This document shows positions 54,494-64,000 of a stretch of DNA of 64,000 nucleotides, in pieces. Every line of letters begins with the position of its first letter. The stretch's first letter is position 1. Origin of the DNA: Gammaproteobacteria bacterium (GTDB lineage: Bacteria; Pseudomonadota; Gammaproteobacteria; Steroidobacterales; Steroidobacteraceae). Location: positions 1 to 64,000 of the forward strand of contig JAJPKM010000045.1 in NCBI GenBank assembly GCA_021323735.1, written 5' to 3'. Under the pieces are notes generated by a model that saw only the letters and a list, made by a program, of their open reading frames with translations, ran no database searches and was not told the origin of the DNA. The position numbers and the translations under genes are program-made.

Positions 54494-55587
54494 GGCGTGG
54501 TCGCGGGGGGCGAGGCCGGGGTGACTGGGATCGGTGAGGCCGTCTGGGGTGCGGCTGGGGCGGGCGAAGCCGCCGCCGGCTGGGCAGCCGCGGGCGACTG
54601 CCCGGCGTCGGCCTCGAGCATGCGCTGCTTGACGGCGGTGGCCAATTCGTAGACCGCCATGGCGTACAGCGCGCTGTGGTTGTAGCGGGTGATCACGTAG
54701 AAATTATTGTAGCCGACGCGCCAATGGACGCCGTCCGCCTCATCGACGGCGATCAGAAGGGTGGGAGCTTCCCCGGGTAGCGCGCTGTCAAAGTTGACCC
54801 CTTTCGCCGTGAGCGAGGCGACGGTCTCCGACAACACCAGCTTGCGGCCATCCAGATCGGCAGCCCGCTCGGGCGCGACGCTGGCTTCCGCCAAGACGGG
54901 TTCGCCCGCATTCCAGCCGTGCTCCTTCAAGTAGTTGCCGACGCTGGCGCAGACATCCAGCCAATCGCTCCACAAGTCGATGCGACCGTCGGCATCCGCA
55001 TCGACGCCGAAGCGCCGGTAGTTCGAGGGCATGAACTGCGGTGCGCCCATGGCACCGGCGTAAGACCCCTTGACGGTCTTGGGGTCGAGGCGGCCGTCAC
55101 GGGTGAGCAGCAGAAATTGCTCCAGCTCGTCACGGAAGAATTTTGCGCGCGGCGGGTAGTCGAAGGACAGCGTGGCCAGTGCGTCGAGCACGCGGTAGGC
55201 GCCCGTGCGCCGCCCGTAAAAAGTCTCGACACCGAGAATCGCTGCCAGGTATTCCGGCGCCACACCACTGTGGATGCTGGCTTGATCGAGAGCCTGGCGG
55301 TGCGCCGTCCAGAATTCCACGCCCTCTTGAATGCGCCGTTCGGTCACGAAGATCGGGCGATACTCGTACCATGGCTTGGCCTTCTCGGCGGGCTTGGCGA
55401 TGGCCTCGACGATGGCCGGCTGAAATTCCGCATCCTTGAGCAGCTTGCGCAGAGCGCGCTTTTTGAAGGAATAGGTGTCGGCCATGTGCGCGATGAATTC
55501 CTTGACGTCTGCGCGCCGGGTATCGATCGCGGCGGCGGGTTCGACGCAAAACATCGCCAGCGCGGCCGACAGCAGCAGCTTTGACAT
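54490..55587 (-). CDS. mltB: membrane-bound lytic transglycosylase B
   Basis: The 365-residue enzyme cleaves peptidoglycan glycan strands. A signal peptide is followed by the MltB domain with the catalytic Glu in ILGVETFYGRRTGAYRV and by GAPQFMPSNYRRFGVDADADGRIDLW. The C-terminus is an Ala/Pro-rich tail. The signal AAA-I lacks a clear lipobox, so it may be a soluble periplasmic form. It starts one base after the rodA stop. Confidence 0.93.
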   Translation of the reverse strand: MSKLLLSAALAMFCVEPAAAIDTRRADVKEFIAHMADTYSFKKRALRKLLKDAEFQPAIVEAIAKPAEKAKPWYEYRPIFVTERRIQEGVEFWTAHRQALDQASIHSGVAPEYLAAILGVETFYGRRTGAYRVLDALATLSFDYPPRAKFFRDELEQFLLLTRDGRLDPKTVKGSYAGAMGAPQFMPSNYRRFGVDADADGRIDLWSDWLDVCASVGNYLKEHGWNAGEPVLAEASVAPERAADLDGRKLVLSETVASLTAKGVNFDSALPGEAPTLLIAVDEADGVHWRVGYNNFYVITRYNHSALYAMAVYELATAVKQRMLEADAGQSPAAAQPAAASPAPAAPQTASPIPVTPASPPATTP

Positions 55588-55588
55588 C

Positions 55589-56728
55589 CTACGATCCAAT
55601 GAGTTTGCGATGCGAATGCAGCGACATGAGAATGCCGAAGCCCGCCAACAAGGTGACCATCGAGGTGCCGCCATAGCTGATCATGGGCAGCGGCACCCCC
55701 ACCACGGGCAGAATGCCGCTCACCATGCCGGAGTTGACGAACACATACACGAAAAAGCTCAGCGCAATCGCCCCGCCGGTCAACCGCGCGAAGGTCCCCT
55801 GCGCCTGCATGGCCAGGTACAGAGCGCGGCCGATGACCACGCCGTACAGGGATAGGATCAACAGCTGTCCGAGCAGCCCGAATTCCTCGCCGATCACGGC
55901 AAAGATGAAATCGGTGGAGCGTTCCGGGAGGAATTCCAGCTGCGCCTGGCTGCCGTTCATGTAGCCCTTGCCGAAGACCCCGCCGGAGCCGATGGCGATT
56001 TGCGATTGGATGATGTGGTAGCCGGCACCGAGCCTGTCGTTCTCCGGGTTCAGGAATGTCAGAATGCGCTGGCGCTGATAGTCGTGGATGAAGTGCCAGG
56101 CTCCCCACGCGGCGCCGCCGAGCAAGGGGATCGAGATCAGAATGAGGCTGATCTGCAGTCCGGCCAACAGCATGACGATCAGCCCGGATGCGGCAATCAG
56201 CAAGGCGGTTCCCAAGTCCGGCTGCGTGACGATCATGGCGGTGGGAATGGCGATCATGACGCCCATGACGATCAAGTCCAGGAAGGTCGGCGGCAGTGGG
56301 CGTTCGTGCATGTACCAGGCACAGGCCATCGGTACCGCGAGCTTCATGATCTCGGAGGGCTGGAAGCGCATGAATCCAATGTCGAGCCAGCGCTGCGCGC
56401 CCTTGCCGATATGGCCGGTGACATCCACCACGATGAGCAGCAGCACGCCGATCACATAGGCGATGGGGGCAAACATGCGCAGGTATTGCGGCGTGGCGAA
56501 TTTGGCCAGAGCCAGCATGGCGGCCACGGCGATACCGATATTGACCAAGTGGTGCTGCACCATGCGCCAGTTCTGTCCCGAGGCGCTATACACCACCAAG
56601 ATGCCGATGCAGACGATGACCGCCAATACCCCGGTGAGCGGCCCGTCCAAGCCCAGCGCGCGCAGCGTTTTGCCGCCGGCGGTCAGGGTTCTGCGAGTGC
56701 GCGACGGCGAGAATTCATCGAAGATCAT
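55589..56728 (-). CDS. rodA: rod-shape peptidoglycan polymerase RodA
   Basis: The 379-residue SEDS glycosyltransferase polymerises lipid II during elongation. About ten membrane segments are visible, with QRWLDIGFMRFQPSEIMKLA, TQPDLGTALL and the SEDS loop EFLPERSTDFIFAVIGEEFG. AGGAG precedes the ATG. It normally works with the transpeptidase PBP2 (mrdA), which is absent between mreD and rodA here. Confidence 0.96.
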   Translation of the reverse strand: MIFDEFSPSRTRRTLTAGGKTLRALGLDGPLTGVLAVIVCIGILVVYSASGQNWRMVQHHLVNIGIAVAAMLALAKFATPQYLRMFAPIAYVIGVLLLIVVDVTGHIGKGAQRWLDIGFMRFQPSEIMKLAVPMACAWYMHERPLPPTFLDLIVMGVMIAIPTAMIVTQPDLGTALLIAASGLIVMLLAGLQISLILISIPLLGGAAWGAWHFIHDYQRQRILTFLNPENDRLGAGYHIIQSQIAIGSGGVFGKGYMNGSQAQLEFLPERSTDFIFAVIGEEFGLLGQLLILSLYGVVIGRALYLAMQAQGTFARLTGGAIALSFFVYVFVNSGMVSGILPVVGVPLPMISYGGTSMVTLLAGFGILMSLHSHRKLIGS

Positions 56729-56736
56729 CGCCGCTC

Positions 56737-57213
56737 CTAGCGCTCATGGGCTTTGCTCAAGATATTGCCGAGCAGTGGCCAAAGCAGCGCGCCGATAAAG
56801 GGCGCGAGCCAGCGGCCGAAGGTGGTCACCGGGTTGCCGGTGGCCCCATCCACCCAGAACAGCACGAATTGGTAGCCTGTCAGCAGCGCGAAAATCGTCA
56901 GGCACTGCGAGAGAACGGAGAACACGCGGATGCGCAGACGCAGATGCGTGGCCCAGGCGCCCATGAGCGTGAGCGCCAGCGCGTGCTGCCCCAGCACCAC
57001 GCCGTTGATCACATCGAGCGCGAGTCCCGAAAAGAACGCCAACGACAGGCCGCCGGCCCGCGGCGACGCGATACACCAATAGAAAACCACCAGCACCAGA
57101 AAATCCGGCCGAAAGGCATCGAGCACCGCGGGCAGCGGCAGCACCGCAAGCGCCAAGGCGACCAAGGACGACAGCGCCACGGGCAGGCGGCGGATTCGCC
57201 CTTCGCGCATCAT
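56737..57213 (-). CDS. mreD: rod-shape protein MreD
   Basis: The 158-residue membrane protein has about five hydrophobic segments and the family features RPDFLVLVVFYWCIASPR and GLALDVINGVVLGQHALALTLMGAW. It is part of the elongasome with MreB, MreC and RodA. The start ATG overlaps the mreC stop by 4 bp; rodA follows after 8 bases. Confidence 0.94.
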   Translation of the reverse strand: MMREGRIRRLPVALSSLVALALAVLPLPAVLDAFRPDFLVLVVFYWCIASPRAGGLSLAFFSGLALDVINGVVLGQHALALTLMGAWATHLRLRIRVFSVLSQCLTIFALLTGYQFVLFWVDGATGNPVTTFGRWLAPFIGALLWPLLGNILSKAHER

Positions 57214-58097
57214 TTCTTCGGTACCGGTGCGGGTTTGGGCGGCGGCAATACTTCCGCGGCCTGGGGCTTGAGCCACACGAACAGAAGCTCCTTCGAGCGG
57301 TCGAGCGCGGCGGCGGGTTTGACATCGACATCCGCCAGGGACTGCGCGGGGTCGCGCTTGACCTCGGCAATGGTGCCGACCGGATAGCCGGCCGGAAAAA
57401 CCCCGCCCAAGCCGGAGGTGACCAGCAAGTCGCCGGCGAGTACATCGGCGCTGGTAGGCAGGTAGGGTAGCTTCAAGCGATTGGTCTCGCCGGTGCCAAC
57501 GGCAATGGTGCGCAGGCCATTGCGATTGATCTGTACGGGGATGGCGTGAGCGGCGTCGCTGACCAGAATGACCTCGCTGGTCATTTGCCCGACACGCGCC
57601 ACCTGTCCGAACACGCCCCCGGAATCGAGCACCGCCTGGCCCACGTAGATGCCGTCGCCGGCCCCTTTGTCCACCAGCACGCGCTCGCGGAAGGCGTCCA
57701 AATCCACGCTCATCACGTCGCCCACGATGAAGCGGTCCGTGACCGCGGCCGTATTGTCGCGCAATGCGCGCAGCCTCTGTGCCTCGGCCTCCAGGGCCTC
57801 ATAGCGCTGCAGGCGAAACTGCGCCACGCGCAGTTCGGCCTCGAGTTTGGTCTTGTCGGCGCGCAGTGCGTCGCGGGTGGTGACGCTGTCGCGAAACCAG
57901 TTCCAACCTTCGAAGGGGCTGGATACCGCGACCTGCACGGGGTAGGCGACGACGGAGAGCAGCCGGCGAATCCTGCCCAGATGATCATAGCGTTTGTCGA
58001 CGATGATCAGGCCCAAGGCCAGCAGCGCGTACAGGACGCAGCGGAACAGAAGTCCCGTGGTTCGGCCCGAGGCGTCGGTGCTACGAAAGGTGACCAT
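57210..58097 (-). CDS. mreC: rod-shape protein MreC
   Basis: The 295-residue bitopic protein has one N-terminal membrane segment (LFRCVLYALLALGLIIV), a periplasmic coiled coil (DALRADKTKLEAELRVAQFRLQRYEALEAEAQRL) and the two-barrel MreC domain with RVLVDKGAGDGIYVGQAVLD and GGVFPAGYPVGTI. It couples MreB filaments to PBP2/RodA. It starts 39 bases after mreB. Confidence 0.95.
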   Translation of the reverse strand: MVTFRSTDASGRTTGLLFRCVLYALLALGLIIVDKRYDHLGRIRRLLSVVAYPVQVAVSSPFEGWNWFRDSVTTRDALRADKTKLEAELRVAQFRLQRYEALEAEAQRLRALRDNTAAVTDRFIVGDVMSVDLDAFRERVLVDKGAGDGIYVGQAVLDSGGVFGQVARVGQMTSEVILVSDAAHAIPVQINRNGLRTIAVGTGETNRLKLPYLPTSADVLAGDLLVTSGLGGVFPAGYPVGTIAEVKRDPAQSLADVDVKPAAALDRSKELLFVWLKPQAAEVLPPPKPAPVPKK

Positions 58098-58136
58098 GGG
58101 CGCAAGATTTTGTGGACGGGAGCCGGGTCGCTTGCA

Positions 58137-59267
<1,131 letters not shown>

Positions 59268-59315
59268 CTACAAGCTAATTTTGCGTGAGTTGCCGCGCAC
59301 TTTGAGCAACAATCT

Positions 59316-59606
59316 ATGAGCCTAACCCGTCACGACGTTGAAAAAATTGCGCACCTTGCGCGGCTCTCCATCACCGAGCAGGAGATGCCGGTGTACGTGA
59401 GCAGCCTGTCGAGCATCGTCAGCTTCGTCGACGAGCTGTCGCGCGCAGAAACCGCCGGCGTGCAACCCATGGCCCACCCGCTCGAAGGCCAGCACCAGCG
59501 GCTGCGCCCCGATGTGCCGACCGAAAGCGACCATCACGAAAAGTACCAAGTCATTGCGCCCGCGGTGGCCGCGGGCTTGTATGTGGTGCCGAGGGTGATC
59601 GAGTAG
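59316..59606 (+). CDS. gatC: Asp-tRNA(Asn)/Glu-tRNA(Gln) amidotransferase subunit C
   Basis: The 96-residue GatC wraps around GatA and GatB. The sequence LTRHDVEKIAHLARLSITEQEMPVYVSSLSSIVSFVDEL and VQPMAHPLE is typical. First gene of gatCAB, divergent from mreB. Confidence 0.96.
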   Translation: MSLTRHDVEKIAHLARLSITEQEMPVYVSSLSSIVSFVDELSRAETAGVQPMAHPLEGQHQRLRPDVPTESDHHEKYQVIAPAVAAGLYVVPRVIE

Positions 59607-59610
59607 CTGC

Positions 59611-59616
59611 TATTCT
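59611..59616 (+). promoter_or_regulatory. -10-like hexamer 6 bp before gatA
   Basis: TATTCT (4 of 6) is followed by TGAGCG and ATG. The AGCG cannot act as a Shine-Dalgarno. The spacing repeats the leaderless pattern, but gatA could also be read only from the gatC promoter. Confidence 0.3.
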
Positions 59617-59622
59617 TGAGCG

Positions 59623-61077
59623 ATGCTGCATAACCTCTTCATCGGCGAGCTCGCCGAACGCCTGACCAAGCGACAAATCTCCAGTGTGGAGCTCACCCGG
59701 CACTTACTAAGCCGTATCGAGCGCCTGAACCCGGGTTTGAACGTGTTCATCACGCTGACCCCTGAGCGGGCGCTCAAGGATGCGGCTGCCGCGGATGCCC
59801 GGCTTGCCGCCGGGGAGACCGGCCCGCTGCTCGGCATCCCCCTCATTCATAAAGACATTTTCTGCACCGACGGGGTGAAGACCAGCTGCGGCTCACGGAT
59901 GCTGGACAATTTTATTGCCCCCTACGATGCCACCGTGGTCGCGCGCCTCAAAGGTGCCGGCACCGTGATGTTGGGTAAGGCCAACATGGACGAGTTCGCC
60001 ATGGGCTCGTCCAACGAAACCAGCTACTACGGACCGGTCAAGAATCCTTGGGATACCACCAAGGTCCCCGGCGGCTCATCGGGTGGATCCGCGGCCGCGA
60101 CCGCCGCGCGGTTGGCCCCGTTTGCCACGGGCACCGATACCGGGGGTTCGATTCGCCAGCCCGCGGCTTTGACCGGCGTGACGGGCCTCAAGCCCACCTA
60201 CGGGCGCGTGTCTCGCTACGGCATGATTACCTTTGCCTCCAGCCTCGACCAGGCCGGCGTTTTCGCCCGCAGCGCGAGCGACGCGGCGGCGGTGTTGCAG
60301 GTCATGGCGGGGTTCGATCCGCGCGATTCGACCAGCATCGACGCGCCCGTGCCGGACTACTCGAAGGCCTTGGGCACACCGCTCAAGGGATTGAAAATCG
60401 GCCTGCTACGCGAGTTCTTCGAGGGGTTGGAACCGCGCAATGCCGCCCTCATCGAAGATGCCCTGACGGTGTACACCGGTTTGGGCGCCGAGACCCGCGA
60501 GGTCAGCTTGCCCCATCTGCCGCTGTCGGTGCCCACCTACTACGTGGTGGCGCCGGCCGAGTGCTCATCCAATCTTTCCCGCTTCGACGGCGTGCGCTTC
60601 GGCCATCGCTGCAAGGATCCGAAGGACCTCATGGATCTTTACAAGCGTTCGCGAGGCGAGGGCTTCGGCGCCGAGGTGAAGCGCCGCATCATGACCGGCA
60701 CCTATGTGTTATCGGCCGGATATTTCGATGCCTACTATTTGAAGGCGCAGAAGGCGCGCCGCATGATCACCGACGATTTTCGCACCGCCTTCGACAAGGT
60801 CGATCTGGTGATCGGTCCCACGACGCCGACGCCGGCGTTCGGCCTCGGCGCCAAGATCAACGATCCGGTGCTGATGTACTTGAACGACATCTACACCATC
60901 GGGGCGAACCTGGCGGGGCTGCCCGGGGTGTCGATTCCCTGCGGCTTCGTCGACGGCCTGCCCATGGGGTTGCAGCTGGTGGGACCGCATTTTGCCGAGG
61001 CCAAACTGCTGAACGCGGCGCATCAGTATCAGCAGGCCACGGATTGGCACCGGCACGCGCCGCGCGGGTACGAATAA
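59623..61077 (+). CDS. gatA: Asp-tRNA(Asn)/Glu-tRNA(Gln) amidotransferase subunit A
   Basis: The 484-residue amidase liberates ammonia from glutamine. The Ser-cis-Ser-Lys triad is Lys77 (LIHKDIF), Ser152 (PGGSSGGS) and Ser176 (DTGGSIRQP). The start follows gatC by 16 bases. The stop shares one base with the gatB ATG (TAATG). Confidence 0.97.
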   Translation: MLHNLFIGELAERLTKRQISSVELTRHLLSRIERLNPGLNVFITLTPERALKDAAAADARLAAGETGPLLGIPLIHKDIFCTDGVKTSCGSRMLDNFIAPYDATVVARLKGAGTVMLGKANMDEFAMGSSNETSYYGPVKNPWDTTKVPGGSSGGSAAATAARLAPFATGTDTGGSIRQPAALTGVTGLKPTYGRVSRYGMITFASSLDQAGVFARSASDAAAVLQVMAGFDPRDSTSIDAPVPDYSKALGTPLKGLKIGLLREFFEGLEPRNAALIEDALTVYTGLGAETREVSLPHLPLSVPTYYVVAPAECSSNLSRFDGVRFGHRCKDPKDLMDLYKRSRGEGFGAEVKRRIMTGTYVLSAGYFDAYYLKAQKARRMITDDFRTAFDKVDLVIGPTTPTPAFGLGAKINDPVLMYLNDIYTIGANLAGLPGVSIPCGFVDGLPMGLQLVGPHFAEAKLLNAAHQYQQATDWHRHAPRGYE

Positions 61078-62528
61078 TGAGTAACTGGGAAGTGGTCATC
61101 GGGCTGGAAATTCACGCCCAGCTTGCGACGAAGTCGAAGATATTCTCAGGGTCGCCCACGGCATACGGAGCGCCGCCCAACACGCAAGCCGACTTGGTCG
61201 ATTTGGGTTTCCCCGGGGTGCTTCCGGTGCTGAACCAGCGCGCCGTGCAGATGGCGGTCAAGTTCGGGCTGGCGATCGACGCCTCGGTGGCGCCGCGCTC
61301 GGTATTTGCACGCAAGAATTACTTTTATCCGGATCTGCCCAAGGGCTATCAAATCAGCCAGTACGAGTTGCCCATCGTGGCGCGCGGCTCGCTGAAGGTG
61401 ATGCTGGACGACGGCACGGTCAAAACCATCGGCATTACACGGGCGCATCTGGAAGAGGATGCCGGCAAATCGCTGCATGAGGGGTTGGCCAATGCCACCG
61501 GCATCGATTTGAACCGCGCGGGCACGCCGCTCTTGGAAATCGTCTCCGAGCCCGACATGCGTTCCGCCAAGGAAGCCGTGGCGTACATGAAGAAGATCCA
61601 TACCCTGGTGCGCTACCTGGAAATTTGCGACGGCAATATGCAGGAGGGCTCGTTCCGCTGCGATGCCAATGTGTCGGTGCGGCCGAAGGGTCAGGAGAAG
61701 TTCGGCACCCGCGCCGAGATCAAGAATTTGAATTCCTTCCGATTCGTCGAGAAGGCCATTCAGTACGAAGTGGCGCGCCAGGTCGAGCTCATCGAGGGCG
61801 GCGGCACGGTGGTGCAGGAGACGCGGCTGTACGATTCCGACAAGGATGAGACGCGCTCGATGCGCTCCAAAGAGGAGGCCAACGACTACCGGTATTTCCC
61901 GGATCCCGACCTGCTGCCGGTTGAAATCGACGCCGCGTTCATTGCGTCGGTTCGCGCCTCGTTGCCCGAGCTGCCGGATCAGAAGGCGGCGCGGTTTGCC
62001 AAGGATTTCGCCCTGTCGGCCTACGATGCCGGAGTACTCTCCGCCAGCCGCGAACTCGGCGCTTATTTCGAGGCGGTGATCGCGGGGGTGGGCGCGGGCC
62101 ATGCCAAGCTCGCGGCGAATTGGGTCATGGGCGAATTGTCGAGCGCGCTGAATCGCGACAATATCGACATCGAGAATGCGAAGGTCGATCCCAAGCAGCT
62201 CACCGGGCTGCTGCTGAGGATCGTGGATGCAACGATTTCCGGCAAGATCGCGAAGGAAGTTTTCGAGGCCATGTGGTCCGAGGGCAAACCGGCGGACGCC
62301 ATCATCGAAGCGAAGGGACTGCGCCAGATCACCGATGCCGGCGCCATCGAAGGGGTGATCGACGCGGTCATGGCGGCCAATCCCGCGCAGTTGGCGGACT
62401 ATCGCTCGGGCAAGGACAAATTGTTCGGTTTCTTCGTCGGGCAGGTCATGAAGGCGACGGGCGGCAAGGCGAATCCCGCACAGCTCAACGAACTCCTGAA
62501 GTCCAAGCTGGGCGGCGGCAATGCATGA
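61077..62528 (+). CDS. gatB: Asp-tRNA(Asn)/Glu-tRNA(Gln) amidotransferase subunit B
   Basis: The 483-residue kinase/tRNA-binding subunit begins [24 protein letters not shown], has [30 protein letters not shown] and the [33 protein letters not shown] segment, and ends in a YqeY-like tail domain. With GatCA it makes Gln-tRNA or Asn-tRNA by transamidation. Confidence 0.97.
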   Translation: MSNWEVVIGLEIHAQLATKSKIFSGSPTAYGAPPNTQADLVDLGFPGVLPVLNQRAVQMAVKFGLAIDASVAPRSVFARKNYFYPDLPKGYQISQYELPIVARGSLKVMLDDGTVKTIGITRAHLEEDAGKSLHEGLANATGIDLNRAGTPLLEIVSEPDMRSAKEAVAYMKKIHTLVRYLEICDGNMQEGSFRCDANVSVRPKGQEKFGTRAEIKNLNSFRFVEKAIQYEVARQVELIEGGGTVVQETRLYDSDKDETRSMRSKEEANDYRYFPDPDLLPVEIDAAFIASVRASLPELPDQKAARFAKDFALSAYDAGVLSASRELGAYFEAVIAGVGAGHAKLAANWVMGELSSALNRDNIDIENAKVDPKQLTGLLLRIVDATISGKIAKEVFEAMWSEGKPADAIIEAKGLRQITDAGAIEGVIDAVMAANPAQLADYRSGKDKLFGFFVGQVMKATGGKANPAQLNELLKSKLGGGNA

Positions 62529-63420
62529 TCGAGATACCTTGCGCCGCTTTCTATTCGAGCGCTACCCGATTCGCGGGCACCTCGTTCATATGGATGCGGC
62601 CTGGCGCGCGCTGATCGAACATCGCGACTATCCGGGTCCGATCCGCGACACGCTCGGAGAAGCGGTGGTCGCCTCCCTGCTGCTGGCGGCGACCATCAAA
62701 TTCGACGGTGTGCTGTCGCTGCAGCTGCAGGGGGATGGCCCGGTGCACCTGCTGCTCGCGCAATGTACCAGCGGCTTGAGCGTCAGAGGCCTGGCTCGCC
62801 ATCGAGAGGTGAGTGCCGGCGGCGAGTTGAATATTCGCGGCCTGGTGGGCCAGGGCAATTTAACCGTGACCTTGGAAACCGACGACGGCGCTCAGCGCTA
62901 CCAGGGCATCGTGCCCATCGACGGCGGGCGCCTGGCCGATTCGCTGCAGGCATACTTCCAGAATTCGGAGCAACTGCCCACGCGCCTGTGGCTGCACGCG
63001 AACGAACAAGGCGCCTCGGGGTTGCTGCTGCAAAAACTTCCAGGCACCGGTTCGGTGCGCACCACCGATGTTGAATCGATCGAGGACGCCTGGCGGCGCG
63101 TGCAGCTCATCGCCGATACCCTGACGCCCGTGGAACTGCGCACACTGGCGGATGAGGAAATTCTCCACCGGCTGTTCAACGAAGACGACCTGCGCCTGTT
63201 CGAACCCGCGCCCGTGTATTTCCGCTGCCGCTGCTCGCGCGAACGTGTGGTCAGCATGCTGCAGGGATTGGGCGAAACGGAGACCCGCTCGGTGATCGCC
63301 GAGCGCGGCAAGGTGGAGGTGCACTGCGATTTCTGCAATCGCGCCTATGTCTTCGACGCGGTGGACGTGGCTCAGCTGTTCAAGGCTCCCGTGGCCGCCG
63401 ACAGCGGCTCCGTTCACTGA
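62521..63420 (+). CDS. hslO: redox-regulated chaperone Hsp33
   Basis: The 299-residue Hsp33 becomes an active holdase when its zinc centre is oxidised. The zinc ligands are Cys236-x-Cys238 (RCRCS) and Cys269-x-x-Cys272 (CDFC). The N-terminal domain shows [25 protein letters not shown] and [20 protein letters not shown]. It starts 8 bp inside gatB. A degenerate 30-bp repeat follows its stop. Confidence 0.94.
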   Translation: MHDRDTLRRFLFERYPIRGHLVHMDAAWRALIEHRDYPGPIRDTLGEAVVASLLLAATIKFDGVLSLQLQGDGPVHLLLAQCTSGLSVRGLARHREVSAGGELNIRGLVGQGNLTVTLETDDGAQRYQGIVPIDGGRLADSLQAYFQNSEQLPTRLWLHANEQGASGLLLQKLPGTGSVRTTDVESIEDAWRRVQLIADTLTPVELRTLADEEILHRLFNEDDLRLFEPAPVYFRCRCSRERVVSMLQGLGETETRSVIAERGKVEVHCDFCNRAYVFDAVDVAQLFKAPVAADSGSVH

Positions 63421-63434
63421 CGTATCGGCGCCCG

Positions 63435-63524
63435 GTAAGTCGCTACCGAGCATGTCGTCGCTGGGCAAGTGGTTGTCCAACATGTCATTGCTGATCAGGC
63501 CGTTGCTGAGCGTTGGGTTGCTGG
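63435..63524 (+). repeat. degenerate 30-bp tandem repeat after hslO
   Basis: Units at 63435 and 63465 agree at about 20 of 30 positions, both with CATGTC near the middle followed by TGCTG or CGCTGG; a third, weaker unit at 63495 ends GGGTTGCTGG. The repeat contains both candidate starts of the next gene (63452 and 63482), so repeat growth has built the start of its signal peptide. Confidence 0.55.
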
Positions 63525-64000
63525 TCATCGCGTCGATGGGCGTCGCGCTGCCCCAGGATGGTGGCCCGGCTGCCGGTGCACCCTTCTACGCGAATACTGC
63601 CGAGAAAATTCCCTCCGCGGCGGTACTCACCGCCCTCGGCCGCGAGTTGTTCGCAGATCCGGCATTGTCGGCTTCGGGAAAAATCGCCTGCGCCGGCTGT
63701 CACGATCCGAAACATGCCTTCGGGCCGGCAAACGATTCGCCGGTGCAGCGTGCCGGCCGCAACGGACGCTTATCCGGCGTGCGTGCCGTGCCTTCGCTTA
63801 AGTACGCACAGAATATTCCACCCTTCACCGAGCATTTCGTCGACGATGAGGGAGACGACAGCGTCGATCAGGGCCCCGCCGGCGGACGCACCTGGGATGG
63901 GCGCGCGGCATCGCTGCATGAGCAGGCACGCCTGCCGTTGTTCTCGCCTTTGGAAATGGCGAACACAGATGCGGATGCCGTGGTACGCAAGGTGCGGCAA
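63482..64000 (+). CDS. di-haem cytochrome c peroxidase/MauG family protein, N-terminal part
   Basis: The reading frame runs to the window end; 173 residues are visible. A signal peptide (LLSVGLLVIASMGVALP) is followed by ALGRELFADPALSASGKIACAGCHDPKHAFG, with the first haem site at Cys70-x-x-Cys73-His74. GRTWDGRAASLHEQARLPLFSPLEMAN is the typical continuation of this family. It should be a periplasmic peroxidase or oxidase. An in-frame ATG ten codons upstream is an alternative start. Confidence 0.85.
   Translation, partial: MSLLIRPLLSVGLLVIASMGVALPQDGGPAAGAPFYANTAEKIPSAAVLTALGRELFADPALSASGKIACAGCHDPKHAFGPANDSPVQRAGRNGRLSGVRAVPSLKYAQNIPPFTEHFVDDEGDDSVDQGPAGGRTWDGRAASLHEQARLPLFSPLEMANTDADAVVRKVRQ

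Overview
The window is high-GC bacterial chromosome, densely coded on both strands, and reads as an ordinary gammaproteobacterial housekeeping region. Diagnostic neighbourhoods are zapA - 6S RNA - ygfA, pepP-ubiH-ubiI, surA-pdxA-rsmA-apaG-apaH, lptD with amgK-murU, mreBCD-rodA-mltB-rlpA-dacA-dat-ybeD beside lipA-lipB, and a glycine cleavage operon with a split P-protein. The kynurenine route to NAD, the split gcvP and the tandem-HtrA protease suggest a member of the Xanthomonadales/Nevskiales/Steroidobacter-like part of the class; this is inferred from gene content and not proven. I see no prophage, CRISPR array, integrase, transposase or rRNA/tRNA gene.

Layout. 0-2 kb: edge of a Lys/Ala-rich basic protein gene, EVE protein, ygfA, 6S RNA, zapA and a ZapB-like coiled coil, all leftward. 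2-6.4 kb: ygfB, pepP, ubiH, ubiI-like, rightward. 6.4-12.5 kb: a 14-bp minisatellite, phhB and ispG leftward, a DUF2157/DUF4401 membrane pair flanked by a duplicated junction scar, and a secreted amidohydrolase. 12.6-20.7 kb: a SUI1-type initiation factor, a tandem glycine riboswitch with gcvT-gcvH-gcvPA-gcvPB, and a 963-residue double HtrA protease whose second half is catalytically dead. 20.7-25.97 kb: cobalt-type nitrile hydratase genes, an acetyltransferase, Sua5-type synthase, ornithine decarboxylase, a cytochrome c and a HIT-like protein. 25.96-36.5 kb: DUF255 thioredoxin protein, rlmI-lgt-thyA-SET methyltransferase-2OG oxygenase, CobW GTPase, glycosyltransferase, LysR, a broken acetyltransferase, a small secreted protein and folA. 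36.5-39.7 kb: haaO-kynU-kmo. 39.7-47.6 kb: a secreted unknown and the apaH to lptD group. 47.7-51.2 kb: amgK-murU, lipA-lipB. 51.2-59.2 kb: the cell-shape cluster, leftward. 59.3-64 kb: gatCAB, hslO and the start of a di-haem peroxidase.

How the genes work together. The operons are very compact: many neighbours share 1-4 bp at stop/start (ATGA, GTGA, TAATG), implying translational coupling. Envelope construction dominates (lptD, surA, lgt, mreBCD, rodA, mltB, rlpA, dacA, amgK, murU). One-carbon and folate metabolism is spread over gcvTHP, thyA, folA, ygfA and phhB. Kmo, KynU and HaaO together give kynurenine to quinolinate.

What stands out. (i) At about ten starts a sigma70-like -10 hexamer lies 6-8 bp before the start codon with no Shine-Dalgarno sequence, which predicts leaderless mRNAs. 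(ii) Short, decayed tandem duplications sit at or just after several stop codons, the largest being 16 units of 14 bp after ubiI. (iii) A SET lysine methyltransferase with a histone-like basic tail is translationally coupled to a prolyl-hydroxylase-like 2OG oxygenase. No wholly new system is proven; these three are the best candidates for follow-up.
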